Source of the DNA: Paenibacillus albidus | GTDB taxonomy: Bacteria > Bacillota > Bacilli > Paenibacillales > Paenibacillaceae | Length of the DNA: 64,000 bases | Assembly: GCF_014644435.1 (NCBI RefSeq) | Contig: NZ_BMKR01000005.1 | Span: forward strand, 186,001-250,000 | Direction: 5' to 3' | Shown: piece by piece, positions 17,023 through 26,110 of the stretch | How the letters are laid out: every line of letters begins with the position of its first letter | Numbering within the stretch: the stretch's first letter is position 1 | Made by a program: the position numbers and the translations under genes | The notes under the pieces: model-generated | The model's database searches: none | What the model was told of the DNA's origin: nothing | Seen by the model: only the letters and a program-made list of their open reading frames with translations

Positions 17023-18507
17023 ATGAGCAAGCGTGATCAGCATCATATTGCCGTTGATATTGGTGCCTCCAGCGGACGTGTGGTCTGGGGAGAAATTCAG
17101 CAGGACGGGAACCTGACCTTGACGGAGATTCATCGTTTCAAGAACGGATTCGCAGAAAAGGGCGGGCATCTCTATTGGGATATGGATTATTTATACGCGG
17201 AAATCGTGGAGGGTCTGCGCCAGGCCAAAACGAGGGGGATTGACCGCTGTACCGTAGGGATTGACACCTGGGCGGTGGACTACGTGCTTGTCGGCCGGAA
17301 TGGAGAGCGCATACATGAGGTTTATGCTTACCGTGATTCCCGCACAGAGGGTGCCGCTGAAGAGCTGCACGGGAAGTTTCCCTTTGAAGCTATCTACGCA
17401 AAGACAGGAATCCAGTATCTTTCTTTTAATACATTGTATCAGCTGTACGTGCATGACAAGCAGGAGCTGCAGGCAGCCGAATCCATTCTGCTGGTTCCGG
17501 ACTATCTGTATTTCCGCTTGACGGGCCGGAAGATCAGCGAAGTTACCAACGCTTCCACAACGGCGCTGCTGAACCTTCATACCCGGGACTATGATGAAGA
17601 ATTGTTATCCTTGCTGGGACTTGCCAGAACCCAATTTCCGCCGCTTACGGAGCCGGGAGAAGCTCTCGGAGGGCTGGATGCCGCAATGGCTGCCAGCGGA
17701 GAGCTGCCGGAATGTCAATTCATTGCCGCAGCTTCTCATGATACGGCTTCGGCTGTGCTGGGAGTTCCGGCGGCAGGCCATGAGCCCTGGGCCTATCTGA
17801 GCAGCGGGACCTGGTCGCTGATCGGCGTCGAGCGTAAAGCCCCGATTGCCGGTCCCGACGCGTTGAAGAGCAATTATACGAATGAGTGGGGGGCGTACGG
17901 CACGACCCGGTTTCTCAAGAACATTATGGGGATGTGGCTGATCCAGAAGGTGCATGAGGAGAATGGAGGGCGCTACAGCTACGGGGAGCTGGTGGAGTTG
18001 GCGGCAAGCGTCCAGCCGTTCCGGTCGATCATTTATCCCAATGCAGAGCGGTTTCTGAACCCTTCGTCGATGACCGGGGAAATCCGCCGGTATTGTGCCG
18101 AGACGGGCCAGCCGCTGCCGCATACCCTGGGTGAAATCGCGAGATGTATATTTGACAGCCTGGCGCTGTCTTACTACTGCTATGTCAAAGACCTCGAACA
18201 GCTGACTGGCGAACGGATTGGCAGGCTTCATATCGTGGGCGGCGGATCAAACAACATGTTGTTGTGCCGGATCACTGCCGATCTTCTCGGCATTGCGGTC
18301 CATGCCGGACCGACCGAGTCCACGGCGCTGGGCAACCTGGCTGTGCAGCTTATCAGCTCCGGAGAGATCAGGGATATCCATGAGGTCCGGGACGTCATTC
18401 ACCGCTCATTCGGAGTAACCGTATATGAACCGCAGGCCACGCTGGAAGACATGAAGGCGGCGGCTTTGGCGAAATTTTCTGGCTGGCATCTTACTATCAG
18501 GTCATAA
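17023..18507 (+). CDS. rhaB: L-rhamnulokinase
   Basis: A 494-residue FGGY-family kinase that phosphorylates L-rhamnulose to L-rhamnulose-1-phosphate. The N-terminal ATPase motif [15 protein letters not shown] and the [15 protein letters not shown] and [11 protein letters not shown] motifs are typical of RhaB. The C-terminal adenosine-binding motif IVGGGSNN is intact. The start is set at ATG 17023 with GGAGAGG 5-6 bases upstream; GTG 17017 in the same frame overlaps that ribosome site. It is the sixth gene of the rha-lut operon and is followed by rhaA 11 bp later. Confidence 0.93.
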   Translation: MSKRDQHHIAVDIGASSGRVVWGEIQQDGNLTLTEIHRFKNGFAEKGGHLYWDMDYLYAEIVEGLRQAKTRGIDRCTVGIDTWAVDYVLVGRNGERIHEVYAYRDSRTEGAAEELHGKFPFEAIYAKTGIQYLSFNTLYQLYVHDKQELQAAESILLVPDYLYFRLTGRKISEVTNASTTALLNLHTRDYDEELLSLLGLARTQFPPLTEPGEALGGLDAAMAASGELPECQFIAAASHDTASAVLGVPAAGHEPWAYLSSGTWSLIGVERKAPIAGPDALKSNYTNEWGAYGTTRFLKNIMGMWLIQKVHEENGGRYSYGELVELAASVQPFRSIIYPNAERFLNPSSMTGEIRRYCAETGQPLPHTLGEIARCIFDSLALSYYCYVKDLEQLTGERIGRLHIVGGGSNNMLLCRITADLLGIAVHAGPTESTALGNLAVQLISSGEIRDIHEVRDVIHRSFGVTVYEPQATLEDMKAAALAKFSGWHLTIRS

Positions 18508-18518
18508 GGAGGAGAATT

Positions 18519-19775
18519 ATGGAGCAAAGCATACTAAATAGCTATAATGAGGCGAAGAGACTCTATGCGTTGCACGGCATTGATGTGGAGCAGGTGCTGG
18601 AACAGCTGGCCGAGATCAAGATTTCGCTGCACTGCTGGCAGGGTGATGATGTAAAAGGTTTTTTGAATAAGGACAAAGAGCTAGGCGGGGGGATTGCGGT
18701 TACAGGCAGTTATCCCGGGCGGGCGGGTACGCCGGAAGAGCTGCGCCGGGACCTGGAGCAGGCGCTGGCCCTGATTCCGGGACGTCACAAGGTCAATCTT
18801 CATGCGATCTATGCCGATACGGAGGAGGAGGTAGAGCTTGACAAGCTCGAACCCAAGCATTTTGAGAATTGGGTGCACTGGGCCAAGGAGCAGGGGCTGG
18901 GACTTGATTTCAATCCTACCTGCTTCTCCCATGAAAAAGCGAAAGACGGCTTTACCCTCAGCCATCCTGACAAGGAGATCCGTGACTTCTGGATCAAGCA
19001 TTGCCAAGCTTCGCGGCGGATCGCCGAATCCTTCGGCCAAGCCTTGGGCCAGCCGTGCGTAACGAATTTCTGGGTGCCGGACGGCTACAAGGATACTCCG
19101 GTCGACCGGCTGTCTCCACGGGTGCGGCTGAAGGAATCGCTTGATGAAATCTTCAGCGAAAAGATTGACGAGAGCTATAACATCGATGCTGTGGAGAGCA
19201 AGCTGTTCGGCATTGGCTCGGAGAGTTATGTCGTCGGATCGCATGAGTTCTATATGGGTTATGCCTTGAGCATGGGCAAGGCCGTCTGTTTTGATGCCGG
19301 ACATTTCCATCCGACCGAGGTGATCTCCAATAAGTTGTCCTCTTGGCTGATGTTCGGCGACCGGCTTCTGCTGCATGTCAGCCGCCCGGTACGCTGGGAC
19401 AGCGATCATGTGGTTACGATGGACGACGAGCTGCTGGAGATCGCCCGTGAGCTGGTCCGCGGCCAATTGCTGGACCGGACCCATATCGGGCTCGATTTCT
19501 TCGACGGCAGCATTAACCATATTGCCGCCTGGGTCATCGGTACGCGCAACACGATTAAAGCGCTCTTGCGGGCGATGCTGGAGCCGGTGGAAACGCTCAA
19601 GCAAATCGAGCTGTCCGGAGATTACACCTCCAGACTGGCCTTGGTTGAGGAGTTCAAATCCTATCCCTTCGGAGCGGTCTGGGATTACTACTGTGCGAAG
19701 CAAGGTGTGCCTGTCCGTGAAGGCTGGTTGAGCGAAGTGAAGAAATATGAGCAGGAAGTGTTGCTGAAAAGATAA
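18519..19775 (+). CDS. rhaA: L-rhamnose isomerase
   Basis: A 418-residue TIM-barrel enzyme that converts L-rhamnose to L-rhamnulose with Mn2+; the length matches RhaA of E. coli and Bacillus (about 419-424). Characteristic blocks include [46 protein letters not shown] and [14 protein letters not shown], which hold the metal ligands. The ribosome site is AAGGAGG. It is the last gene of the operon; the mutarotase gene rhaM, which sits between rhaB and rhaA in B. subtilis, is missing here. A strong terminator follows. Confidence 0.95.
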   Translation: MEQSILNSYNEAKRLYALHGIDVEQVLEQLAEIKISLHCWQGDDVKGFLNKDKELGGGIAVTGSYPGRAGTPEELRRDLEQALALIPGRHKVNLHAIYADTEEEVELDKLEPKHFENWVHWAKEQGLGLDFNPTCFSHEKAKDGFTLSHPDKEIRDFWIKHCQASRRIAESFGQALGQPCVTNFWVPDGYKDTPVDRLSPRVRLKESLDEIFSEKIDESYNIDAVESKLFGIGSESYVVGSHEFYMGYALSMGKAVCFDAGHFHPTEVISNKLSSWLMFGDRLLLHVSRPVRWDSDHVVTMDDELLEIARELVRGQLLDRTHIGLDFFDGSINHIAAWVIGTRNTIKALLRAMLEPVETLKQIELSGDYTSRLALVEEFKSYPFGAVWDYYCAKQGVPVREGWLSEVKKYEQEVLLKR

Positions 19776-19853
19776 GAGCTGATCGAATGTGGAATGACAC
19801 AAAGGGATTTGAAACGATTGAGAAGAAAATCGCACAATAAGCACATCATTAAG

Positions 19854-19885
19854 ACCCTCTTTCCTTCGGGATTGAGGGTTTTTTT
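19854..19885 (+). terminator. Terminator of the rha-lut operon
   Basis: ACCCTC (19854-19859) pairs with GAGGGT (19874-19879), with an inner TCC-TTCG-GGA tetraloop stem, followed by seven T. Confidence 0.92.
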
Positions 19886-19928
19886 CTGAAAGTAATTGTG
19901 GGAAGAGATGTTATCCATGGTTTATGAC

Positions 19929-19959
19929 GATCGTCACTTATCATATGACGGTCTTTTTT
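19929..19959 (+). terminator. Second terminator-like hairpin after rhaA
   Basis: GATCGTCA (19929-19936) pairs with TGACGGTC (19946-19953) with one G-U, followed by six T. It may back up the first terminator. Confidence 0.7.
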
Positions 19960-20006
19960 AATATATTTACTTCGGGAAATATATTTGTCGAGAAGGAGTG
20001 GGAAGG

Positions 20007-20783
20007 TTGGATAACGAAATAGTAGTCAAGCAGTATAGTGTTGGAAAAATATTGGGTTTATGGGCTTTAGTCACGTTGCCGATGTTCTTTATTCGATTCG
20101 TACTGATGCCGATTCTGGTACCAATGGTCAGTATACATCCGGGTATTCTCTATTGGATGCTTATGATTGTCGGCATGATCTGGCAGTTTGTACTATCCGT
20201 CATCCTTTTGAAAAGGGAACTTGGCCGTTTAAGCTGGGCGAACCTGAAAAAAAGACTGTGGCTGAATCATCCGGTTCATCCGAAAACGTTTAAAGTCTAC
20301 AAACTCGCTTATTTATTCACGATTCCGATCATTCTGTACGCCTTTTTCTTTGAAAGCTCAGGTTTGTTCACGTTTATAGGAGAAGCGATGAACCGGCTTT
20401 TCCCTTTCATGACTCCTAAGGATTATGCAGATATACAAAATCTGGTGAGCCCTGAATTTGTAGGTGACTGGTATTTGCTCGGAATTGCGCTTGTCAGTTG
20501 CTTGTTTAACTATTTACTTGGAGAAGAATTATTCTTCAGAGGCATTCTGTTACCCCAGATGAAGGGAGCTTTTGGAAAATGGGATTGGGCCATGAACGGT
20601 GTTTTGTTCGCTGCCTATCACCTGCATAAAATATCGAATATCCCTATACTTCTCGTCGGATCGTTTTTTTACGGCTTTTTGAACGCTAAATATCGTAGCT
20701 TTTGGCCGTCGGTCATCATTCATGGGGTGGAAGCTATTCCCTTGCTTTTAGCCGTTACTGCGGTCGTTTTAGGATTCCTGTAA
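20007..20783 (+). CDS. CPBP-family intramembrane metalloprotease (Abi)
   Basis: A ~258-residue integral membrane protein with about seven hydrophobic segments. The CPBP motifs are present: EELFFRG (EExxxR), FAAYHLHK and VIIHGVEA, providing the Glu and His residues of the active site. Relatives in Firmicutes process or protect against bacteriocin-like peptides, but many have no known substrate. TTG 20007 is preferred because AAGGAG (19993-19998) is 8 bp away; GTG 19998 would overlap that site. A histidine kinase gene starts about 17 bp downstream, suggesting an operon with the two-component system. Function in signalling or self-immunity is inference. Confidence 0.82.
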   Translation: MDNEIVVKQYSVGKILGLWALVTLPMFFIRFVLMPILVPMVSIHPGILYWMLMIVGMIWQFVLSVILLKRELGRLSWANLKKRLWLNHPVHPKTFKVYKLAYLFTIPIILYAFFFESSGLFTFIGEAMNRLFPFMTPKDYADIQNLVSPEFVGDWYLLGIALVSCLFNYLLGEELFFRGILLPQMKGAFGKWDWAMNGVLFAAYHLHKISNIPILLVGSFFYGFLNAKYRSFWPSVIIHGVEAIPLLLAVTAVVLGFL

Positions 20784-20800
20784 GTGATCCATTTAAAGGG

Positions 20801-21973
20801 ATGTGTGGTCTCATAAATATTTCAACAGTTCATACACTAAGCAATACGAAAGTATCGAGATTATTTTTCTATGGACTGGCGTGCGCTTACGTGATCCTGC
20901 TATTGCTTTACTTTGTTTTATCTCAATATAAAGGCTTTATGGTTGTTACGATCCTGATCGGGCTCTATTTCATAAGACATTCGAAACAAGTGTTAAATCA
21001 TCCCAAGTATCATCCGATTGTAGCCGTATCCCCGATTGTCGAAATCGTTCTCCTCTTTTTTTTATTCCTGCGAAGCGGAACAGAAATTGAGAGTATCGTA
21101 TTTGTTCTCTTTATTGCGGATCTTCTGTTGCATTACAAGTCGTGGTACGCCTTTCCGTTTGCCTATGGTGGATATTTAGCCTACATTTTTTTGTGGTCAC
21201 CAGGCGGAGAAGATTTATGGCGGAATATGTTCCATATTTTGAGCTATTCGTTTTTGGTAATACCCATCTGGAGCACCAAGCTACTGCTCAATCAAAGGGA
21301 TATTAACCTTCGATTAAACGAATCTTTGATTCAGGAAGCTAGAACGAGAGAAGAGATGGCGGCATTAAAAGAGAGAACGCGGATTGCGGAAGAAGTTCAT
21401 GATACGGTGGGACATACGTTAACTACAGCGATTGTCGCCCTTGAGGGAGCCCAACTGCTCTTCAATAGAAAACCGGAGGAATCACTTCGGAAGATCCTCA
21501 TCGCACGCGAGCAGCTGAAGCAAGGACTCGGCAACATCCGACAGGTTGTCAAAACATTAAAAGCAAAAGACGGGACTGTTGGCGACTTGGGGCTTATGGA
21601 AGGAATACAGAAGATCATGACCGATACTGAGAAGCAGACGGGTGTTCAATTTATTTTGCACTATGAGGCGGTCACCCATCTAATCTCACTTCAGGAGTAT
21701 GTCATGATCAACTTCATAAAGGAATCGATCACCAATGCGCTAAAACATGGCAAAGCAAGTGCTATTAAGATCTCTGTCCTTGAGGAGCAAGATACGATTC
21801 AGGTTATTGTAAAGGACAATGGAAGCGGCTGCGATTCATTCATATATGGGTTTGGTCTGAAATCGATGGAAGAAAGAATTGAAGCCATCGGAGGTCAATT
21901 GAGTGTGCAAAGTGAACCGATGAAGGGATTTACACTCCATGTCCGGATGCCTGTTGCAAAGGGGGACGGTTAA
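20801..21973 (+). CDS. Membrane sensor histidine kinase, NarL/DesK type
   Basis: About 390 residues. The N-terminal ~150 residues form five or six membrane helices with no extracellular domain, the intramembrane-sensing layout. A short coiled coil leads to the HisKA_3 dimerisation box EEVHDTVGHTLT with the phospho-His at about residue 200. The ATPase domain has FIKESITNALKHGKA (N box) and DNGSGC and GFGLKSMEERI (G boxes). ATG 20801 is the best start, although its ribosome site is weak, so translation may depend on the upstream gene. The stop overlaps the start of the response regulator by one base. The signal is unknown. Confidence 0.87.
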   Translation: MCGLINISTVHTLSNTKVSRLFFYGLACAYVILLLLYFVLSQYKGFMVVTILIGLYFIRHSKQVLNHPKYHPIVAVSPIVEIVLLFFLFLRSGTEIESIVFVLFIADLLLHYKSWYAFPFAYGGYLAYIFLWSPGGEDLWRNMFHILSYSFLVIPIWSTKLLLNQRDINLRLNESLIQEARTREEMAALKERTRIAEEVHDTVGHTLTTAIVALEGAQLLFNRKPEESLRKILIAREQLKQGLGNIRQVVKTLKAKDGTVGDLGLMEGIQKIMTDTEKQTGVQFILHYEAVTHLISLQEYVMINFIKESITNALKHGKASAIKISVLEEQDTIQVIVKDNGSGCDSFIYGFGLKSMEERIEAIGGQLSVQSEPMKGFTLHVRMPVAKGDG

Positions 21974-22638
21974 TGGATAGCAATCGCAACATCAGAGTCA
22001 TGCTTGTGGATGATCAGAGAATTATGCTTGAAGGTCTGGAAACTTTGCTTTCGATAAGATCGGAGATAGAGATCGTTGGGACGGCTCTAACCGGCGAAGA
22101 AGCGCTTGAACGGCTTCACTCGGTTGTTCCGGATGTCATCCTGATGGACATCCGCATGCCGGGTATGGGTGGCGTAAAGGCAACCGAAGCCATTAAGAGG
22201 CTCCACCCGCATGTGATCATACTCATCTTAACGACCTTTGACGATGATGCGTATATCATAGAGGCTTTATGCAACGGAGCTTCCGGTTATTTGCTTAAAG
22301 ACATCGATGGAGAGAAGCTTGTTCAATCTATCAATGAAGCGCTTTCCGGTAATTTGCTGCTTACTGGTAAAGTGGCACAAAAGCTTGCTCTCAATATCCG
22401 CAATAAGAACAGCAGCTTTGGAATAGCAGGTAAGGAACCTGAGCTAACGCAAAGAGAGCTTGACCTAGCAAGGCTGCTTATAGAGGGATATAACTCAAAG
22501 GAAATTGCCGAAAAACTATTTTTGACTCAGGGAACGGTAAAGAACTATTTAAGTGACATTTATACCAAGATCGGTACCAATGACCGGGCTAAAGCAGTTT
22601 TGTTATTAAAAAGATATTTATCAACAGGAGAACAGTGA
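21973..22638 (+). CDS. NarL/FixJ-family response regulator
   Basis: A 221-residue two-domain regulator. The receiver domain has VMLVDDQRIML, the phosphoacceptor Asp in VILMDIRMPGMGG (about residue 58), and the T and K switch residues in LTTFDDD and YLLKDI. The C-terminal LuxR-type HTH (about 155-215) shows LTQRELDLARLLIEGYNSKE and TQGTVKNYLSDIYTKI. It is the cognate partner of the kinase at 20801, with which it overlaps by one base (TAATG). Targets are unknown; the upstream CPBP gene is a plausible member of the same circuit. Confidence 0.9.
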   Translation: MDSNRNIRVMLVDDQRIMLEGLETLLSIRSEIEIVGTALTGEEALERLHSVVPDVILMDIRMPGMGGVKATEAIKRLHPHVIILILTTFDDDAYIIEALCNGASGYLLKDIDGEKLVQSINEALSGNLLLTGKVAQKLALNIRNKNSSFGIAGKEPELTQRELDLARLLIEGYNSKEIAEKLFLTQGTVKNYLSDIYTKIGTNDRAKAVLLLKRYLSTGEQ

Positions 22639-22795
22639 TACACCGCATGCAATCCGGGGAACGATAGTCCATTACCGAATTGACGATTGCCAGGAATCTC
22701 CGCTAGAGCCCAGTGCACCAAGGCTGCTGGCCACCGAGAGGTCACGGTGAGTCTAAGAAGGCATGGGGTAGCAAGCAGCTAATGACCAAAAAACA

Positions 22796-22836
22796 CAGAG
22801 CAACGATTCTCCAGTAACGGGAGGATTGTTGCTCTG
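22796..22836 (+). terminator. Long perfect hairpin after the NarL-type system
   Basis: A 17-bp stem pairs 22796-22812 with 22820-22836, with two G-U pairs and a 7-nt loop. The U tract is poor, so it may be a terminator with an atypical tail or an mRNA-stabilising hairpin. The preceding 22639-22795 shows no gene. Confidence 0.6.
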
Positions 22837-22949
22837 TTGACATTTTACGGCCTTTTTTAATCACAGAACTGTCTCATTCATCGAAAAATCTACTTATGGG
22901 ACGTCCTCGTTTTTGGTCATTGGCAGTTTGCTTTGAATACCGGAATCCC

Positions 22950-23170
22950 CGGTAGCTTTTCAGTTGCCCAAAACCGCTCTTTTTGAAATGCGTGGGTGGA
23001 TATAGAAATTTTTCCCACTTAAACAGCGGAGAGGACGGAACGATTGTGGAAAAGCGATAGCGTTCGCCTTGGTCACCGGATTTTCACCGCTAAGGGGAAT
23101 GAAAAAAATCTGGGGACCAGAGCGATTGGAACAACGGTCCGTTCGCGTAGCGTTCACCCGGGGCACTAGC
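22950..23170. repeat. Candidate interspersed non-coding repeat
   Basis: Gene-free DNA made of two related halves. One, around 23030-23090, contains GAACGATTGTGGAAAAGCG and a GCGTTCGCC / TCACCGG end. The other, around 23110-23165, contains GAGCGATTGGAACAACGG and a GCGTTCACCCGG end. The internal near-duplication and lack of any credible frame suggest an intergenic repeat element. Other copies cannot be checked here. Confidence 0.4.
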
Positions 23171-23206
23171 GTCTATCCTACTTGGAAACGGACTTTAATT
23201 ATGCAG

Positions 23207-23212
23207 TATAAT
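23207..23212 (+). promoter_or_regulatory. -10 box of the OmpR-type two-component operon
   Basis: TATAAT 27 bp before the regulator start, with a weak -35 TTGGAA at 19 bp. Confidence 0.5.
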
Positions 23213-23238
23213 AAATATGGTAAAAGGAGGAAGGCAAT

Positions 23239-23970
23239 ATGAAGGAACGTATACTCATTATTGAAGATGAACTTGGAATTGCCCATATGCTGGAGCTGCT
23301 GATGATCAAAGAGGGATTCATGGACGTGCAGATTGCGGGAACCGGAGCCGAAGCGCTGCAGGTGCTGGACAGCTATAATCCGGATTTAATCGTGCTGGAT
23401 GTGATGCTCCCGGACAGGAACGGGTTCGAGCTGTGTCTGGAGCTGCGGACACGGACGTATGCCCCTATCTTGTTTCTGACGGCCCGAACAGCCGATTATG
23501 ACAAGTTGACCGGCTTTGCCATGGGCGGAGATGACTATATTACGAAACCCTTCAATGCGCTGGAAGTTATGGCCCGGATAAAGGCACAGCTGGCGAGAAG
23601 ACGGTTATACTTGCAGGACAAAACTCCGGCCTCCTATCAATTTGCCGACTTTGAGATGAACAAAGAAACGGGAGAACTTTGTGTTCGCGGCGAGTGGGTT
23701 CACTGTACAGCCAAGGAATTTTCACTGTTGCTGTTTTTTGTCGAGCATCCGGGCCGCCTGTTCAATGTGGCACAGTTATATGAACAGGTCTGGGGTCAGA
23801 TGCAGCTTGGCGATGAAAAAACAGTCGTGATATACATATCCAAAATCCGCAGCAAAATTGAACGGGACCCCAAACAGCCGAGGTATATCGTCAATTTTAG
23901 AGGATTGGGTTATAAATTTGTCCCGCGTCCCCCGTTTGATACCGAGGCTGCGCCAGCGGGGAAGCCATGA
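23239..23970 (+). CDS. OmpR/PhoB-family response regulator
   Basis: A 243-residue regulator. The receiver domain has IIEDELG, the phosphoacceptor Asp in LIVLDVMLPDRNG (about residue 53), FLTARTADYDK and YITKPFNALE. The C-terminal winged helix (about 135-233) has CTAKEFSLLLFFVEHPGR and VVIYISKIRSKIE. The ribosome site AAAGGAGG is strong. It overlaps the kinase gene by 4 bp (ATGA). With the downstream transporter it resembles SpaR/NisR-type or BceR-type control of an antimicrobial-peptide defence; three TTTAC repeats before the transporter are its likely binding site. Confidence 0.92.
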   Translation: MKERILIIEDELGIAHMLELLMIKEGFMDVQIAGTGAEALQVLDSYNPDLIVLDVMLPDRNGFELCLELRTRTYAPILFLTARTADYDKLTGFAMGGDDYITKPFNALEVMARIKAQLARRRLYLQDKTPASYQFADFEMNKETGELCVRGEWVHCTAKEFSLLLFFVEHPGRLFNVAQLYEQVWGQMQLGDEKTVVIYISKIRSKIERDPKQPRYIVNFRGLGYKFVPRPPFDTEAAPAGKP

Positions 23971-25100
23971 GAACCTTTCTGCGCATCGGAATACGCCTCG
24001 CACTTTTTTTGCTGCTCCTCAGTGTGTGCGTTGTGGCTGGCTGGGTAGTCATTACTACTGTCCTAATTTTACTGCGTGAAGTTTTCCCTTTTTTAAAGAA
24101 AGGAAGCATGAGCTGGACTCAGACCGGTGTCTTTTTGCTGCTATGTTTATTGGCCTTGGTACTGTTTATCTGGAGTTTGACGAAACCTGTCTCTTATATG
24201 CTCACCTGGCTGAGACAGCTGGCACAGGGGAATTACGAGGAGCCGGTAAGAACCGATTGGCGGGGAAGGCCTGCTGCCGGGGATGAAATCCGGGTGCCGT
24301 ATTCTTTTTATCAAGAAATTATCGGGCAGTTGACCTTGTTAACACGTGTGCTTAGACAGGCGGAGAATGAGCGTCGTGAACGGGATGAGAACCGTAAGAA
24401 CTGGATCGCCGGGGTAAGGCATGATCTTAAAACACCGCTGGCCTATATTCGCGGGTATGGTTCCATGATTGCTGCTGTTCAGCAGTATAACTGGTCCGCC
24501 GGAGAAATGGCGCAGTTCGGTGCACTGATTGAACAAAAAACAATCCAGGTGGAGCAGCTGATCGAGGATATGAATGCTTCCTACCAATTGGATAGCGGTG
24601 AACTCCCGCTGCATAAGGAACTGACGGAAATCGTTGAGTTCACCAGAAAGATTGTTACAGACCTGGCTGAGCAGACGCTTGCCGAAACTTTTACCTTTGC
24701 TTTTGAAACCAATAAGGAACAGCAGGAGCTTGTTATTGACCGCCGATTACTTAAGCGTGCGCTGCATAACTTGTTGTGGAACGCTGTTGTACATAATCCT
24801 GCAGGAAGCCATATTCTTATGGAGCTGCGCTGTATGCCACAAGGAGTAACGATGTTTATCCGTGATAATGGGCAGGGGATCCCTCCAGGTAAGCTTGCCC
24901 ATCTGAATGCCGGCGGCCAAAACGAGGGGCTGTCCGCCCATACAAGGCTACACGGTTCCGGTTTGGGGATTGCACTTGCCAGGGATTTTGTGGAAAAACA
25001 TGGAGGAACGGTGACCATACATAGCGAACAGCATCAGGGCACTGTAGTTTCTGTCCATCTGAATTACGTTGCCGGTTCGCTTCTTCAACCCTCAGAGTAG
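23967..25100 (+). CDS. Sensor histidine kinase (EnvZ/OmpR class)
   Basis: A 377-residue kinase with two N-terminal membrane helices (about residues 8-33 and 52-70) and only a very short loop between them, then a HAMP-like linker. The dimerisation box NWIAGVRHDLKTPLAYIRG holds the phospho-His at about residue 152. The ATPase domain shows LHNLLWNAVVHNP (N box), DNGQGIP and GSGLGIALARDFVEKHGG (G boxes). The lack of an extracellular sensor suggests signalling through a partner such as the adjacent ABC transporter, as in other peptide-defence systems; that part is inference. Confidence 0.9.
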   Translation: MRTFLRIGIRLALFLLLLSVCVVAGWVVITTVLILLREVFPFLKKGSMSWTQTGVFLLLCLLALVLFIWSLTKPVSYMLTWLRQLAQGNYEEPVRTDWRGRPAAGDEIRVPYSFYQEIIGQLTLLTRVLRQAENERRERDENRKNWIAGVRHDLKTPLAYIRGYGSMIAAVQQYNWSAGEMAQFGALIEQKTIQVEQLIEDMNASYQLDSGELPLHKELTEIVEFTRKIVTDLAEQTLAETFTFAFETNKEQQELVIDRRLLKRALHNLLWNAVVHNPAGSHILMELRCMPQGVTMFIRDNGQGIPPGKLAHLNAGGQNEGLSAHTRLHGSGLGIALARDFVEKHGGTVTIHSEQHQGTVVSVHLNYVAGSLLQPSE

Positions 25101-25111
25101 CTTCAGGTTTT

Positions 25112-25164
25112 TTTACTTGATTTTTACTTTTGTTTACCTGGCTGCAACTCCCGGTGACTACAAT
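25112..25164 (+). promoter_or_regulatory. TTTAC direct repeats and promoter of the ABC operon
   Basis: TTTAC occurs at 25112, 25123 and 25133, spaced 11 and 10 bp, followed 21 bp later by a -10 TACAAT (25159-25164). Tandem pentamers one helical turn apart just upstream of a -10 are the SpaR/NisR arrangement, so this is the likely target of the regulator at 23239. Confidence 0.55.
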
Positions 25165-25196
25165 TGTCTGTATTACAGAATATGAGGTGATTGTGA

Positions 25197-26110
25197 GTGT
25201 CGCAGCTGATTGTGGAGACGGAGGGAATGACACGCCGGTTCGGAACACGGATTTCGGTAAATGATGTGAGCTTGAGGGTGCCGGAGGGGAAAATCTACGG
25301 GTTTTTGGGACCCAATGGAGCCGGTAAAACAACCAGTATCAAAATGCTGCTCGGATTGATACGTCCCGATGCCGGGACGATTCGCCTTTTTGGGCAGCTG
25401 ATGCCGGAGAACAGCCTGGACATACTGCGCAAGGTGGGCTCGCTGGTGGAGAATCCATCTATTACGGGCATCTGACAGGTTATAAAAATTTAAAAATTCT
25501 TGCCACGCTGCTTGGGTTGCCGGACTCCCGGATCGATGAGGTCCTGGCCATTGTCCGGCTGACCGAAAGTGCCAAGGAAAAGGTGGGCGGTTATTCGCTG
25601 GGGATGAAACAGCGGCTCGGACTGGCCTCCGCGCTGCTGAGGAAACCGCAATTGCTGATTCTGGATGAGCCGACAAATGGGCTTGATCCGGCGGGGATTC
25701 AGGAAATCCGGCAGCTGATGTTGACCTTGACCCGCGAGCAGGGGCTAACGATTATGCTCTCCAGCCATTTGCTGAGCGAGGTGGACACTATAGCGGATGA
25801 GATCGGCATTATCAACGGCGGCAAGCTGGTCTTTCAGGGCGGCCTTGTTACCTTGCAAAATAAAAGCCGAAAAGTACTGCACCTTGCGCTAGACCGTCCG
25901 GAAGAAGCCGCACGTACCCTTGCAGAACAGGGGATTGGGGTGGAATGTAGAGGTCGTACGATATCGGTATCGCTGGAAGGGGAAACCCCTCTTATGCAGG
26001 CGCAAATATTTAAGGCGTTGAGCGGGTTCAACATTCTCGAGGTGAAGGAAACGGCCAAATCGCTCGAAGATATTTTTCTGGAATTGACGGGTAAAGGGGC
26101 GAGCTTATGA
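25197..26110 (+). pseudogene. ABC transporter ATPase with a single-base frameshift (LanF-like)
   Basis: Drug/lantibiotic-export type ATPase. The first part (25197-25475) has Walker A GPNGAGKTT and ends VENPSITGI-stop. The rest (25517-26110) has the signature YSLGMKQRLG, Walker B LLILDEPTNGLDP and the H-loop SSHLLSE. Around 25460/25461 the DNA reads TCT-ATTACGG; restoring one T gives SYYGHLTGYKN, the expected sequence in this family, so one base is missing. Either the gene is inactivated or the assembly is wrong. Everything else is intact and full length (about 304 residues), and both permeases are open. GTG 25197 has GAGGTGA upstream. Confidence 0.85.

Noticed and set aside
18681..19844. 387-codon open frame on the minus strand opposite rhaA
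   Set aside because: It is a GC-bias shadow of an unmistakable L-rhamnose isomerase; no domain or ribosome site is seen.
22639..22795. Possible group II intron or mobile-element remnant
   Set aside because: Some GAGCC and CACCG/CGGTG words are present but no domain V structure or reverse transcriptase fragment.
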